A DNA stretch of 64,000 nt from NCBI GenBank assembly GCA_963693085.1, contig OY856413.1, forward strand, positions 747,332,556-747,396,555, in the 5' to 3' direction. A program made the position numbers and the translations under genes. The DNA is from Alisma plantago-aquatica. Its lineage: Eukaryota; Streptophyta; Magnoliopsida; Alismatales; Alismataceae. Within the stretch, counting starts at the first letter, position 1. Every line of letters begins with the position of its first letter. Shown piece by piece: positions 11,656 to 23,695 of the stretch. Under the pieces are notes generated by a model. It saw nothing but the letters and a program-made list of their open reading frames with translations, did not search any database and was not told where the DNA came from.

Positions 11656-12872
11656 ACAAATGTATTTTGAACAAAAGAAGAAGTGCAAGATGAGCAAAGT
11701 GTAATCTAAAACAAATTCTTGCAGTGATATCAAGAATGATGAATAATCTATTCATACCTTGTATGTTTCAATTTTAGGGATGTTTGATCTACATGATTAA
11801 AATGAGAAGGATAAGTAGCAAAAAGTAAGTAGTAATGAATGAGGAGAGAGATAAGAGAAAACAATGGCTTTTAGTAATATGTGAATTTTTTTTTAGAAGT
11901 ATAATTTGTTGAAGGTATATTAAGGGATGTAAATTGGTTCTACTTATGATTTCAGTGTACATGTGCAAGAAATACGTTAATTAAAGGTGTCTGATAGTTT
12001 AAGTCATTCATACCAGTAATCCATCTTAGTATTGTATAATTATAGTATGGTGATATGGGTTGAATAATGATGGAACAAATGAAGGGTTACCCTAAATAAG
12101 GTAGTCTTACCTATTCACTCATATGAATAGAAGGGATGATAACCATATTGTATTGATATGTAACCCTAATGAGGTATAGCTTGTTATACCTAGCTTTAAT
12201 ATAACTAAGTGATGGTAATTGGGTATGAGTAGTCCTTGAATGACTAATACAATCATGGAGTACTCTGTTACTATTGTTGAAACCTTTGTATGATATAACC
12301 CAATGGTTACAACTTGAATTATGTGTGGGTTCATACTTGAGAATAGTATGGAATGTGATGGTAATGCTTCACCTTATGCATACATGATCCAATGGGGATG
12401 TCGTGAGTAGTATTGCACAATTGCTTTTGAATCTAGTCTTCCAACTCAAGACTGTTTTGCTATTTGAGTAGCACAATAGTAAAATTCAAAAGAACATGGT
12501 GAACTCTCTTTCGTGATTTAGAGGTAATACATAACAATAGTACACATTTAGCAGTATGAATTGAGATATTTGGATCAAATTATTGATGTTGAGGTAACAC
12601 CTAAAGAGTATGAAAATATTGAAATGGTTGTTTCTCCATCTATCCTATGATTGATTGTGGCATAGAGAATTTGTTTGTTATCATTGAGAACTATTTCAAA
12701 CATGTTGTGATTTAGTAAAGAAATAAAGGACTTAATGTTGAAAACTGCATTCAAGTATGAAATACAAGAATATAATGACATGTAAGATTTCAGAAGCTTA
12801 AAATAAACCTTGAATGTACTTTACTTGCATATTCATGTTTTGGGGATGAAACCTTTTTTAGGGGGGGAGAAT
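11656..12872 (+). other. Non-coding interior remnant ending in a polypurine tract
   Basis: AT-rich, with no open frame having a recognisable motif. It ends in 'tttttagggggggagaat' (tract at 12860-12872), directly before an LTR start. It corresponds to the untranslated region downstream of integrase in large gypsy elements. Confidence 0.6.
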
Positions 12873-15800
12873 TGTTATGACCACATCTGAGCTTAATTGG
12901 TAAACTAGTGTTTACCTGGATGATTATATGCTTAATTGGATTGATCATTGCTTAAATCTAATTAATGATGATATTTCAATTATGATTTTTTAAACCTAAT
13001 AAGAACGTTAAGTGTTCTATTGTTTGAGAAATTAGGGTTTGAGAAATATAAACCCTAGTTGGCTGAAATTAGGGTTTTTATGGTACATGAGTATGAAATT
13101 TTATCAGGATAGCAGTGTGGTAAATGATTTTTCATATTTTCTACAAATTTTGTATTTAATTGAATTTTAGATATGATATGGATAACTCAATCATTCATAT
13201 TGGAGAAAAAGTTCATAATATTTGAGTGTTCTTTGAATGTGGTTCTCGATTAAACTATACTTCGACCAAAATGCTGACAGAGTGCTTTTCAGTAGTGTAG
13301 TGTTTTATTTTTATTTATTTATTAGTAATACAAATGATCTTAAATTTTAATTGGAGATCTAAAACTCAATTATAAACAACATGTAAAATTTTCATAATTT
13401 TTGGATGCGTTTAGACCTTATAAGTAGACGAATTACAGTAACCGACATTTTTGCAGAATTCTAGATAGTAGTGTACTATTCGATTTTTAGTTATTTAATG
13501 GAAGCTTGGAATGATATAAAATTTTAAATAAAGATTTTTTAACTCAATTTTATACAACATGATAAATTATAATAATTTTTTGAGAAGGTTTTATCTCTGC
13601 AATACACGAATCACATAAACCTTTTTATGACAAAAAATTTAGTTGAAATAAGAAAAAGTATAGTGAGGGGTCAATGTGCAATTGACCCAAGCAGCTAAAT
13701 TGCTCTATATGGTCAAGATCACAACAATCAGCTCTTATAATTCGCGATTCAAACCATATAAATGAAATCCTAGAGAGAGAGGGAGAGTTAGGGCTTGAGA
13801 GGAGAAATTGATGGAGATGCTGACCTAGGGTTTTGCGGTCCGAGGAATGATGAAATCATGTAAGTTTAGCTTCTTTGGATACAGTTTCATGGTGAATCTT
13901 CTATCACATGTCAAAATTCCATCCCTCCTCTGATTTGATCCAAAATGGTATCAAAACTTCCCCTTTTCTCACTCTTTCTTCATAATCCCTCATTTTTAGG
14001 GTTTCCGAGTTGAAAGAAAGAAGAATTGGGTGAATTGCTAGGGATTTGATATGAGATTGAGATTTTCAGGGATGGGTTACGTTTTTAAGGTGTTTTCACA
14101 CCTTAGGGTGAGTGGGAACTTCCTTTAAATAGTATATTGCACAAAAATTAGTTAAATCAACCATAATCTTTAATTGCTTAGTATGCGACTACAAACCCTG
14201 AATTGTCTATTTGTTCTAAGTTGTTGCAAAATGATATGAAATGGATTCTTCCTTTGTTTGAATGAATTTCAGATGATAAAATCATATTATAAATGTATAC
14301 AATGCATTCTAATGAGAATTCTCTAAGTATTCGCAGAGGTTATAAGAGTGAACTGAAATATAGGGAATTTGTCTATGACTAAGATTTGATGTGTAAGTAA
14401 ATAAAGAAAGTTTCTCATCTAGACCCCTTGGTTTTGAATGATTGTTTATCTAAATTCATAGTACATATATGTCAGATACTATCTTGGATTTCGTTTAAAG
14501 TCAGTAGTGTTTGTTTGGTATCTCAGTGAAGAGGGTGAAACCCTAGATGTGAGGAAAGTTGGATATTTGCGAATAGATATCGTGAAATCTATTTGAAGGG
14601 ATTTTTTTGACATGATAGACTTTATTTATTCAATGTTATTATTGATGCATGATATCCCAGTGAATGGCATGGAAACTGAAATTCAACTCAGTTCCAAGGT
14701 TTCATACATATATTGATTTTATATGATTTGTTGATAGTAGTCTTTATTCAGTGAATGTTTATGTCGCATGAAATCTTTATGGGAGCCACGGGAATAAGTT
14801 GTTGCCTAGTGAGAGGTGACAAGATGTGTGATGGCCTTGTGAGCCATGAGAATACTTGTACAACCAATGAAATGAATACCTTGGTCTAAGGACCTAGAGG
14901 TAATGGTTACCTGTTACATAGGTAACAATGCTATGTGATGATCTAAGGGTTTGAATACCTAGATCCAGTAATTATGATAATGATGTGAAGGGATGAGAAT
15001 TCCTAGTAATGTGATAAGGGATTGAGATCCCAGGTACCATGTATTGTAAATATTTGAAAAGTACGTGATAGATGTATTACACCTTTCTTTGTAGCATTTG
15101 TTGTGATTAAATGAAACCCTAAGGGTAGGGTGTTCAATGAATCAAGTATTGTGATATCAATGTTCTCAGTATGAGATGTGGTGATGCTTAATAGTTCAAT
15201 TGCATGATTCTAGTATATAAAGTGCCAAGTTGACATGTATTCTATTTATTTAAGAATTTTAGTCTACATGTATGTATAGTATGATGATTACTCAGAATAT
15301 TACAGTGTTTTGAATATACTTCTCTGCCAAGTTTAGAAGGATATACATGTTGTATTATAAGCTTAAGATGAATAGACTCGATACCATAGAGATACCAAAG
15401 TCAAGAATAAGTAATAGAGAGATACAATATAGTAAGAGCTTTCTAAGAATAATAAAATAATAGACATAGGTGCCCTGAACAACGTAGATTCCCTACGGAT
15501 GTCTGCACTGTAGGGAGGAAACGATCCACCCTGGCAACGACTAGTATACGGGGATCAGAACGCACTCACAGAGAGTGCGGGGAGACGAAGCCCTTGAGGA
15601 AGTCTCCTAAGAGAAGATAGGTTACCTAACATGAACCAGAGATCCCAGTGGTAACCCAGAGGTACCCACAAAGTGTACCAAGATGAGGCCCACATAGCGT
15701 CTCAGACCCTCCGCCTGTGTACTCAGCCTAGAGGAGAGGTCCAATTAAAGGCCACCTAAGTCAGGCATGACAGTTCGAGTCAAGCAGACCCAAATTTAGT

Positions 15801-16633
15801 TCTAGGCTTAGCTTCTCAGGTTTTAAGTTAAGTCTTGTACAGTGAGATTGTAGTTCGCTACGAGTCTTCATATGTAGAGTACACTGCATATGAACATGGC
15901 ATAATAAAATGAATGAGAGGTCAAACAAGTGTGTACAATTATTCAATTATTCTTTGTATGTTTCTGAACTATTAGTTCTCTTTATGATCAATCAAGCATT
16001 TCATATATTGATTCACTCTTATAGATATTTAGAGTATCCTGCCATATTTATGATTGTCAATTATTAGACTCTTTAAAGCTTACTACTGTTATAATTGATA
16101 TCAATTGCTCAAAATTATATCTGTAATTATATCAGTGATTTAGACTATTTCTTTGAAGTACTCATTCACTAAGCGAGTAGGCTCACCCCTCTACTCACAA
16201 TTTTTAGGGAAATCACATGGAATTGAAGAAGATATCATTGCAACAAAGTAGATCTTCCATAAGAGTTAAGTCTGAGTATAGTTAAGTTCAGTCGGTCCTT
16301 GTCACTCTAGGTCCTTGTAAATAAATAAGAGAGAGTTTTAAATGATGATGTATAACATTATTCCTCTTTTAGCAATATATGTGAATCAACAAGTCTTATG
16401 TGCTTTAAAGTATGAGAAACATAATGAATGTTCATACATGCATTTTTACTATTGAAATCAGATTACAGAACTCAATGTTTATAGATTCCCTTGTAAAGTT
16501 AGTTTATGTGGTTCAATGCGAGAAAACAAAGAGTTTGAAAAAAAAAGTTAAGGGTGATCTTTGTATTACGTTAAATCCTCAGTTTATGCCCTAATCTCAT
16601 GATTAATGAAAATTGTGAGATCAGGGTGTAACA
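12873..16633 (+). repeat. 3.76-kb 3' LTR
   Basis: 'tgttatgaccacatctgag' to 'gggtgtaaca'. This length is at the long end, as in some chromovirus (Tekay/Del-like) LTRs. It contains no coding sequence. The patch at about 15470-15775 is markedly richer in G+C than its surroundings, with 'gacgaagcccttgagg' and 'acccagaggtaccc' blocks. No second copy is present in the window to confirm the edges. Confidence 0.65.
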
Positions 16634-17535
16634 CAACATCACCTCTCAACTGATCAGACAAACTATTTATCCTCAACTACAGGTACTTGTTCTTGATCAT
16701 CACTTTATTCAGTTGTCGATAGTCAATGCACAACCTCATGGAACCATCCTTATTCTTCATGAACAACATAGGAGCACCCTAAGGGGAAGTGCTTGGCCTG
16801 ATAAAGCCCTTATCTAATAGATCCTACAACTACTTCTTCAACTCTTGCATCTCTGCCGATGCCATCATGTATAGCGACTATGCTATTTGCTGTGTACCAA
16901 GCACATGATTGATCTCAAAATCAATCTCTCTAAGAGGGGGAACTCCATCAAGCTCATCAGGGAACAATCCTCAAACTCACATACCATTGGAACCCCTTGG
17001 ATACTCGGGCTCCTCACCTTGGTATCTACCACATGTGCCAAGAAAGACTCACTCCCTTGCCTCATCATCCTCTCTGATATCATCGTTGACACCAAGCACT
17101 TTGGAAGAATCTTCCTATCTCCTTGGAAAACCCATGAAACATTACCATCAAAGAGCGTCTCTACCTTGGAACTATAGTCTAAGACCACCGGTACTTCTCC
17201 AAAGTATCCATTCTAAGGATCACATTGAATCCATGCATGTCAAGCGACATAATGTCCACCTGAATGTTGCATCCCAAGAAAGAAAGAATGTAGGATGGTC
17301 ACACTTCCCGCAACTTAGCAGAACCAACCAGAGGGGTTTCTAGAAGACTATCAAACCTACGACTAACATGCAAAGAACAACTATCCATCACCTCTCTAGT
17401 GATAAAAGAATGTGTTGCTCCCGGGTCAACCAAAATAGATACAAAGGAATATGCAAACAAATCATAATGAAATAACTCCATCTGACTTGTCACGAACAAT
17501 GGATTGACCACTCCCTCTGGCTGACTCATGGCGTA
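16634..17535 (-). pseudogene. Gypsy-1 protease, linker and RT N-terminal half
   Basis: Minus strand. 17529-17299 holds an aspartic protease active-site motif VDPGATHSFI (usual form D-S/T-G; DPGAT is common in plant gypsy). 17188-16883 matches the protease-RT linker (GDRKILPKCLVSTM..., SFLAHVVD). About 16800-16640 gives [24 protein letters not shown], here quoted only in part: [13 protein letters not shown], the N-terminal RT block, then the DQLRGDVV-like motif at the insertion edge. Stops and frameshifts separate the pieces. Confidence 0.85.
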
Positions 17536-18845
17536 GAATCGAGCTGTCGCCTATTGTCGCCTTTGTCCTCTACTGGCCTGCCCAGAAGATCCTACCCGTG
17601 ACACTTGACCGTGTCCTCTACCACTGCCACTGTTGAACCGTTGCCACTGAGACCCTTGTCGACTCTACCTTGGATGCTTCATCACCTCCTCATCCTTCAC
17701 TAGGAAATAGCACTTTGTATGAGTAGTCTACCCACATTTAAAGCAAGTCTTACTCTCACGCCATGTCCTAGATGGCCCTGTCACTAATATCAATATTGTG
17801 CTGCAAGCTCCTCCTGATAGAAAAGTATGACCTCTTCCCTTGCTTGATGACCACTCAAATGGCACTCCAGATCCCTACTGCAACTGAGGTGACAAAAATC
17901 TAGGCTTATAGCCTCTAGAAGACTTCCCTTGAAAATGTGTCAGCCTCTTCGTAGCGTTAGCCTCACGCTTCTCCACCTGATCACTCTATCTGTATCACTA
18001 ACTCAATAAAGATAAAAAACCGCTCCAGGTTCTCTAAAGTAGACACCGTCGCCGTCAACTCCTTACTTAGAACCTTCTTAAATCATCTGATCCTATCATT
18101 GTCCGTTGTTGCCATGTGAGAACAAAACCTCAACAACTCCATGAACTTGGCCTTGTACTCATTGATCATCATCGATCCTTACCGAATCTTCTCAAACTGC
18201 AAGATCTTCTCATCAAGGTACGTCTCCAAAAAGTATCAGATTACAAACTCCCACCAAAAGTCTTCCCAACTGATCACTACACTAGGCCTCTTCTCTTCCT
18301 CAATGGCCCACCAATGGCCAAGCACTACCTTTTAGCAGGTACACTGAATGCTTCACCTTATCCTCTTTTGAGATATTAAGGATCTTAAAGGCCTTCTCTA
18401 GCTCTATCAACAACATGTTCACATCCTCTAGGTACACCGTACCCGCATAATCCAATACCCCAACACGCCTCAAACTCTTGAAAGTCTTCCCAAAACCCTA
18501 GGATTCCGCATTGGGGATAACTACCCTCGCTTGAGTTATGGGCACCCTATCCGCCATATGCAAAGTCATGGTCATAAACTGTCTAAACATGGACTAGAAA
18601 GTGGGATTGACCATAGTTGTTGGGTCAAACTAAGGAAATTTAGGCACTCCATCCACTCTAGATTGCCTCCTGGCACCACCTCCAGGTGCAACAAACCTAC
18701 TCTCTACGTGTTCTTTGTGTTGTCCAGACATATCTTCTTCTTCTTCTTCTTCTGCATATTCAGAAGCTACAATCAAATATACTGGATAACACAATAATAT
18801 ACACAAACCCTAGTCCTATGTCCCTGTAGACTCAACGAACCTATA
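17536..18845 (-). pseudogene. Gypsy-1 gag relic
   Basis: Between the protease and the primer-binding site. A degenerate zinc knuckle (CFKCG, stop, TTHTKCYF) is at about 17710-17750. The upstream part has the usual gag order, but I could find no continuous frame longer than about 90 codons. The N-terminus near 18750 is coded by 'aagaagaagaagaagaag' (poly-Lys), followed by a stretch with GGGARRQSR-like composition. Non-functional. Confidence 0.65.
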
Positions 18846-18857
18846 GCTATAATACCA
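18846..18857 (-). other. Gypsy-1 primer-binding site
   Basis: The minus strand reads TGGTATTATAGC, the initiator-tRNA-Met primer site (TGGTATCAGAGC) with two transitions. It lies next to the LTR edge at about 18860. This fixes the right-hand LTR as the 5' LTR of the minus-strand element. Confidence 0.75.
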
Positions 18858-18859
18858 AC

Positions 18860-20610
18860 CTTAAAATTTGGCACACCGACGCCAGGCGATCGAGATAACT
18901 CAAAACAAAGTGTAATTAACAACTAAGAAACCACATTACCAAAATAAATGTGTAAATAAAAATAGATCTCATATAACCATTATGTGCAGAAACATATTAC
19001 ATCAAGGTCCACAAATGGTACCATATCACATATCAGGACATGTATGTACTTATATATAGTGGCTATCTGCCACACACCTATTACAAAAATATCATGTTCA
19101 TGTGTACAATCTGTATATACAACGAAGGCATACTACCAAAACATGCATTGAGGTACATATCATCTAAAAAATAAAACCCTCCTAGATCTAAGAGTACATG
19201 GACGACACGTAGGATTCTACTACACAAAACAACAACTTATCCAACCTTCCGCATTCACTGATCTTTGAGCTGCTCTTCCTTCAACAACACGATCTCTACC
19301 ATGCTGTGAATGATCGCCTAAAAAGATGTGGAGAACCACAAGGGTGAGACCCATGTCCCAACAAGAGATATAACTCTCTGCTAAAACTATTATAAACACA
19401 TATCATGATTAAGCAGGAAATCACATTATTCAACAAGATGAGTAGATTCAACTAAATGAGTAATTTAAAACTAGTTACATAGGCTAAGCAGGTTAAGCAG
19501 CTACAATTGATAAGTAGAGCATGTTATGTATTTAGAAGGAATATGAAGAACATGTATAATAGTTGATTTCTCTTACCACATTATAATACAACTAAGCAGT
19601 ACAAGAAACAAGGCAAGAGTAAACATCCAATATGAAATGTTTTTAACCCTAAACAAATATACTACACAACTGTATTATATCTTTTATTAAACCTTGGGGT
19701 ATTTGAGTTGTACCACTCATATTCCAACTGACCACCGCTTGGTCACAATCAGTTCCATACAAGATCAAGGAAGAGTTGGACTCTAAGATCTTCTCTGGCA
19801 CTACTCGGTCAGTATGAGTATGCAACGCAATAACATATAGTCAAACTGCAAATCAGCAACATATAGTCCTGAAAACAACTAGCCCACCTTGGTACAAGTC
19901 ACAACACTAGAAACCATTATATATAAACCCAATCACTGAGGTACAACCACAATCATCCTCCAATCACAACTCACACATATATAATCACCAAGACACAACC
20001 GTAGCCATTCTCAAGCAATTGTGGTCAAGATGACAAGGACACATAGTTACTTGCACCTCACATACTCAACAATATGCGCTCTGAGTTTCCCTTAGGAAGA
20101 CTTGTTTCACCATCCAACAAGTTATGACACTGGAACATATCTATGGCATAGGGCACTACATGATTAGGGTTTTACTTGATTAGTTAAGTCGATTGGGTGT
20201 CTTTTGTACTACATCAATCAAATTACATACAATCCCTAAAAAAATTCTACAAAGATAAGGGTAGATTGCAACTTCAAAAGATACAAAATGTATAAGATAT
20301 AAACTTGTCACATATCCATTTGATACTACTTCAATGCCATACACAAGGCCATCTCACTAAGGATATTATCTCAATTAGGCACTAAGCCTCTGCCAAGGTC
20401 ATAAGACCATTCTCATTATTCCCTGCAAGAACATCATTATCTCTCCATGCCTCATCAAGGCTCATAATCACCACATGTGTGTCACATAAGTATTATCATG
20501 ATCAAGCATTAGCTATGATGTTTATTCAACCAGCAAATTAGGGTTACAACAACTAGGAGAGAGAAAATACATTACTATCATGCTAATTACTCAAGCAATC
20601 TAAAAAACAT
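18860..20610 (-). repeat. Gypsy-1 5' LTR, part proximal to the primer site
   Basis: Starts 'cttaaaatttggcacaccg' beside the primer-binding site and runs to the CACTA target duplication (cat, 20608-20610). It continues at 29796 after the CACTA element. No coding sequence. Blocks such as 'gggtgagacccatgtcccaac' (about 19344) are typical of gypsy LTR interiors. Together the two parts would be about 4.0 kb. Confidence 0.75.
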
Positions 20611-21060
20611 CACTACTACAGAAATAGCATTCAGTGTCACTTTTCTGGGCGTCGGTTATTAAGGAAAACCGACGCCTAACATTTAAGGCGTCGGTTGTTC
20701 AAGCAACCCGACGTCTATATTCGAAGACCAACCAGACACGAGTACCGCTTTGTATTAAGTGTCGGTTGTTTATAACAAACCGACGTGTAAAGTCGCCCGT
20801 GAAATCCATACTTCGATAAAAAAAATAGTGTCATTTTCAGCGTCGGTTATATACATAGAAACTGACGCCTATGTGCGATGAAAATTTGCGCGAAAAGTGT
20901 CACTGTTAGCGTCGGTTATCCTTATATAACCGACGCTGAAAGTGGTTCCCGCCAAATAATTTCATGAAAATATCGTCCAATTGGACGTCGGTTTTTTCAA
21001 ACAACCGACGCTAAAGATGTTTAGGCGTCGGTTGTTGTAAACAACCGACGCTATTTGAGA
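20611..21060. repeat. CACTA left terminus and subterminal array
   Basis: After the 14-bp terminal repeat come about six pairs of inverted motifs (gcgtcggtt, an 8-16-bp spacer, aaccgacgc), from about 20643 to 21052. Each pair can form a short hairpin. In characterised CACTA elements such subterminal motifs bind the element-encoded TNPA-type protein; that role here is inferred. Confidence 0.9.
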
Positions 21061-21460
21061 ACTATAACTCGCGATCGCCCGACTCTTCCCCTTTCTTCTG
21101 TTTCATTGCTACCCTATTTCCCTGTTGCGGAGATTTCTCCGTCGATTTTGTGCTGCTGCTGCTAGTTTTCTCCAGTGCTTCTCTCCGGCGCTCCATCTCC
21201 GGCGTCCCTTCTCCGGCGCCCTTCTTCTCCGGCGCGTTTCTTCTCCGCCTCCGCCGCCTACTGCTCTAACCGCCTGCGCCGCCGCCCTGCTGCTCCAGCC
21301 ACCTGCTGCCCGCCCTGCTGCTCCATCCGCTGCGCCGCCGCCACGCCTGAGAACCGGCGCCGCCGCCACGCCTGGTGCCCTCCTGCTTGCCCACCTGCCT
21401 GCCCTAGCTCCTTCCTTTCTTCCTGCTGACGCCCGGCGTCCTGTTTCTACAGCACTGGTT
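21061..21460 (+). promoter_or_regulatory. CACTA GC-rich leader (probable untranslated first exon)
   Basis: A sharp change to high G+C with repeats of ctccggcg. Open frames on both strands give Pro/Ala/Arg-rich translations without a domain, so I do not call a protein. A possible splice donor 'ctg|gttagt' lies near 21457, and an acceptor 'atcatag' ends at 23693 just before the first transposase ATG. This would place the hairpin array in a 5'-UTR intron. This arrangement is inferred. Confidence 0.45.
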
Positions 21461-21852
21461 AGTTTTACTGATTTCCTTGCTGCTTTCAGTGATTAATGAT
21501 TGATACTACTGGTTAGTATTTCTTTAGTGATTAATTTAATTCAAAAATTCATAGTTTGTTATTTACAATAACTGATCTGCTTGCCGATTTTAATGATTAG
21601 AGATACTGATTAATAGTAAGTATTGATGAATACTTAGTTAATTACTTATTTGTTGATTAGATATGTATAGAAGTTCCTTATAAATATATTTTTTATATAC
21701 ACATACATGTAATTTTGTATAAAATTCATGATGTAGTGTGATCTTAAATCCTAGAGTGTACCCCTTTTGTTCTATGATGGTACCTATGACCCTAAATACA
21801 TCCATAAGGGTCTATTGTATCCTAAAGAAGATTTATTTCTTCCTTCTGTCCT
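21461..21852 (+). other. Probable intron sequence before the hairpin array
   Basis: AT-rich and non-coding, between the GC-rich leader and the tandem array. Nothing else recognised. Confidence 0.4.
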
Positions 21853-23637
21853 AATTAGAATGAACAATCACTAAATTATGTACTGTTTGTATGGAGTCCG
21901 GCTTCATTGTAGATATCTATTATTGTGTTTGTTGGCCTAGAAACCCGTCCAAGATTGACTCATTAGGAGTAAATCTTGGATAGTCCCCGGTTTGGGACTG
22001 TTCTTGAACACCTAATCTCACTTAGGATGTAAGTGTATAATGTGTATTGGGTTTTCGAGAAAATTTTGGTAGCATTTCCCCGTTTGTTCTCTAAGTACAT
22101 ATGTACTTAGAGAACAGCGGGGAAATGCTGCCGAAATTTTCTTGAAAACCCAATACACATTATACACTTACTAGTGAGATTAGGTGTTCAAGGATGGGAT
22201 AGGTGGTACACATTTATTATATATAAGAATGACATCAAATGTGTTTGTAGGCCTATAATGTGAAAAATCATTATTTTTTATATTACTTGTACATTGGTAT
22301 AAATTAGAATGAACAATCACTAAATTATATACTGTTTGTATGGAGTCCGGCTTCATTGTAGATATCTATTATTGTGTTTGTTGGCCTAGAAACCCGTCCA
22401 AGATTGACTCATTAGGAGTAAATCTTGGATAGTCCCCGGTTTGGGACTGTTCTTGAACACCTAATCTCACTTAGGATGTAAGTGTATAATGTGTATTGAG
22501 TTTTCGAGAAAATTTTGGTAGCATTTCCCCATTTGTTCTCTAAGTACATATGTACTTAGAGAACAGTGGGGAAATGCTGCCGAAATTTTCTTGAAAACCC
22601 AATACACATTATACACTTACTAGTGAGATTAGGTGTTCAAGGATGGGATAGGTGGTACACATTTATTATATATAAGAATGACATCAAATGTGTTTGTAGG
22701 CCTAGAATGTGAACAATCATTGTTTTTTATATTACTTGTACATTGGTATAAATTAGAATGAACAATCACTAAATTATATACTGTTTGTATGGAGTCCGGA
22801 TATCTATTATTGTGTTTGTTGGCCTAGAAACCCGTCCAAGATTGACTCATTAGGAGTAAATCTTGGATAGTCCCCGGTTTGGGACTGTTCTTGAACACCT
22901 AATCTCACTTAGGATGTAAGTGTATAATGTGTATTGAGTTTTCGAGAAAATTTTGGTAGCATTTCCCTGTTTGTTCTCTAAGTACATATGTACTTAGAGA
23001 ACAGCGGGGAAATGCTGCCGAAATTTTCTTGAAAACCCAATACACATTATACACTTACTAGTGAGATTAGGTGTTCAAGGATGGGATAGGTGGTACACAT
23101 TTATTATATATAAGAATGACATCAAATGTGTTTGTAGGCCTAGAATGTGAACAATCATTGTTTTTTATATTACTTGTACATTGGTATAAATTAGAATGAA
23201 CAATCACTAAATTATATACTGTTTGTATGGAGTCCGGCTTCATTGTAGATATCTATTATTGTGTTTGTTGGCCTAGAAACCCGTCCAAGATTGACTCATT
23301 AGGAGTAAATCTTGGATAGTCCCCGGTTTGAGACTGTTCTTGAACACCTAATCTCACTTAGGATGTAAGTGTATAATGTGTATTGAGTTTTCGAGAAAAT
23401 TTTGGTAGCATTTCCCCGTTTGTTCTCTAAGTACATATGTACTTAGAGAACAGCGGGGAAATGCTGCCGAAGTTTTCTTGAAAACCCAATACACATTATA
23501 CACTTACTAGTGAGATTAGGTGTTCAAGGATGGGATAGGTGGTACACATTTATTATATATAAGAATGACATCAAATGTGTTTGTTGGCCTAGAATGTGAA
23601 CAATCATTATTTTTTATATTACTTGTACATTGGTATA
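21853..23637. repeat. Four 449-bp tandem units, each with a ~190-bp hairpin
   Basis: Unit starts at the shared 'aattagaatgaacaatcac' are 21853, 22302, 22751 and 23189, with a truncated fifth at 23638. Spacings are 449, 449, 438 and 449 bp; the third unit lacks 11 bp (gcttcattgta). In each unit about 95-bp arms meet at the perfect palindrome aagtacatatgtactt. Hairpins span 22003-22192, 22452-22641, 22890-23079 and 23339-23528. The units are nearly identical, implying recent amplification or homogenisation. No coding capacity. Confidence 0.97.
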
Positions 23638-23695
23638 AATTAGAATGAACAATCACTTGTTTTCCTAATATATACTTGTTTTCTCTGATCATAGA

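Larger units (their letters stand above)
11656..16633 (+). mobile_element. Second LTR element nested in Gypsy-1 RT; 5' part missing
   Basis: A polypurine tract (aggggggga, 12860-12868) is followed at 12873 by 'tgttatgaccac'. The run to 16633 ends 'gatcagggtgtaaca', a TG...CA pair in plus orientation. The 1217 bp left of the tract are non-coding interior. No 5' LTR, primer site, gag or pol is present, so most of the element is deleted. The host gypsy RT reads up to both edges. Because the left LTR is lost, a target duplication cannot be confirmed; 'gtaac' occurs at both edges but overlaps the LTR end. Confidence 0.7.
11072..18859 (-). mobile_element. Gypsy-1 (chromovirus-like) interior, split by an insertion
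   Basis: Minus-strand gypsy gag (about 18750-17540), protease (17529-17299), protease-RT linker (17188-16883), RT N-half (16880-16634) and RT C-half (11655-11072). The 4978 bp at 11656-16633 are a separate LTR element that splits the RT between the DQLRGDVV-like motif and the SGYHQLWIK-like motif. RNase H and integrase are missing: the left end stops at the Cassandra duplication. A primer-binding site lies at 18846-18857 beside the LTR that begins near 18860. Confidence 0.85.

Noticed and set aside
21109..21496. Pro/Ala/Arg-rich proteins on either strand of the GC-rich CACTA leader
   Set aside because: Open frames on both strands and several frames are expected from the base composition; no domain or codon signal.
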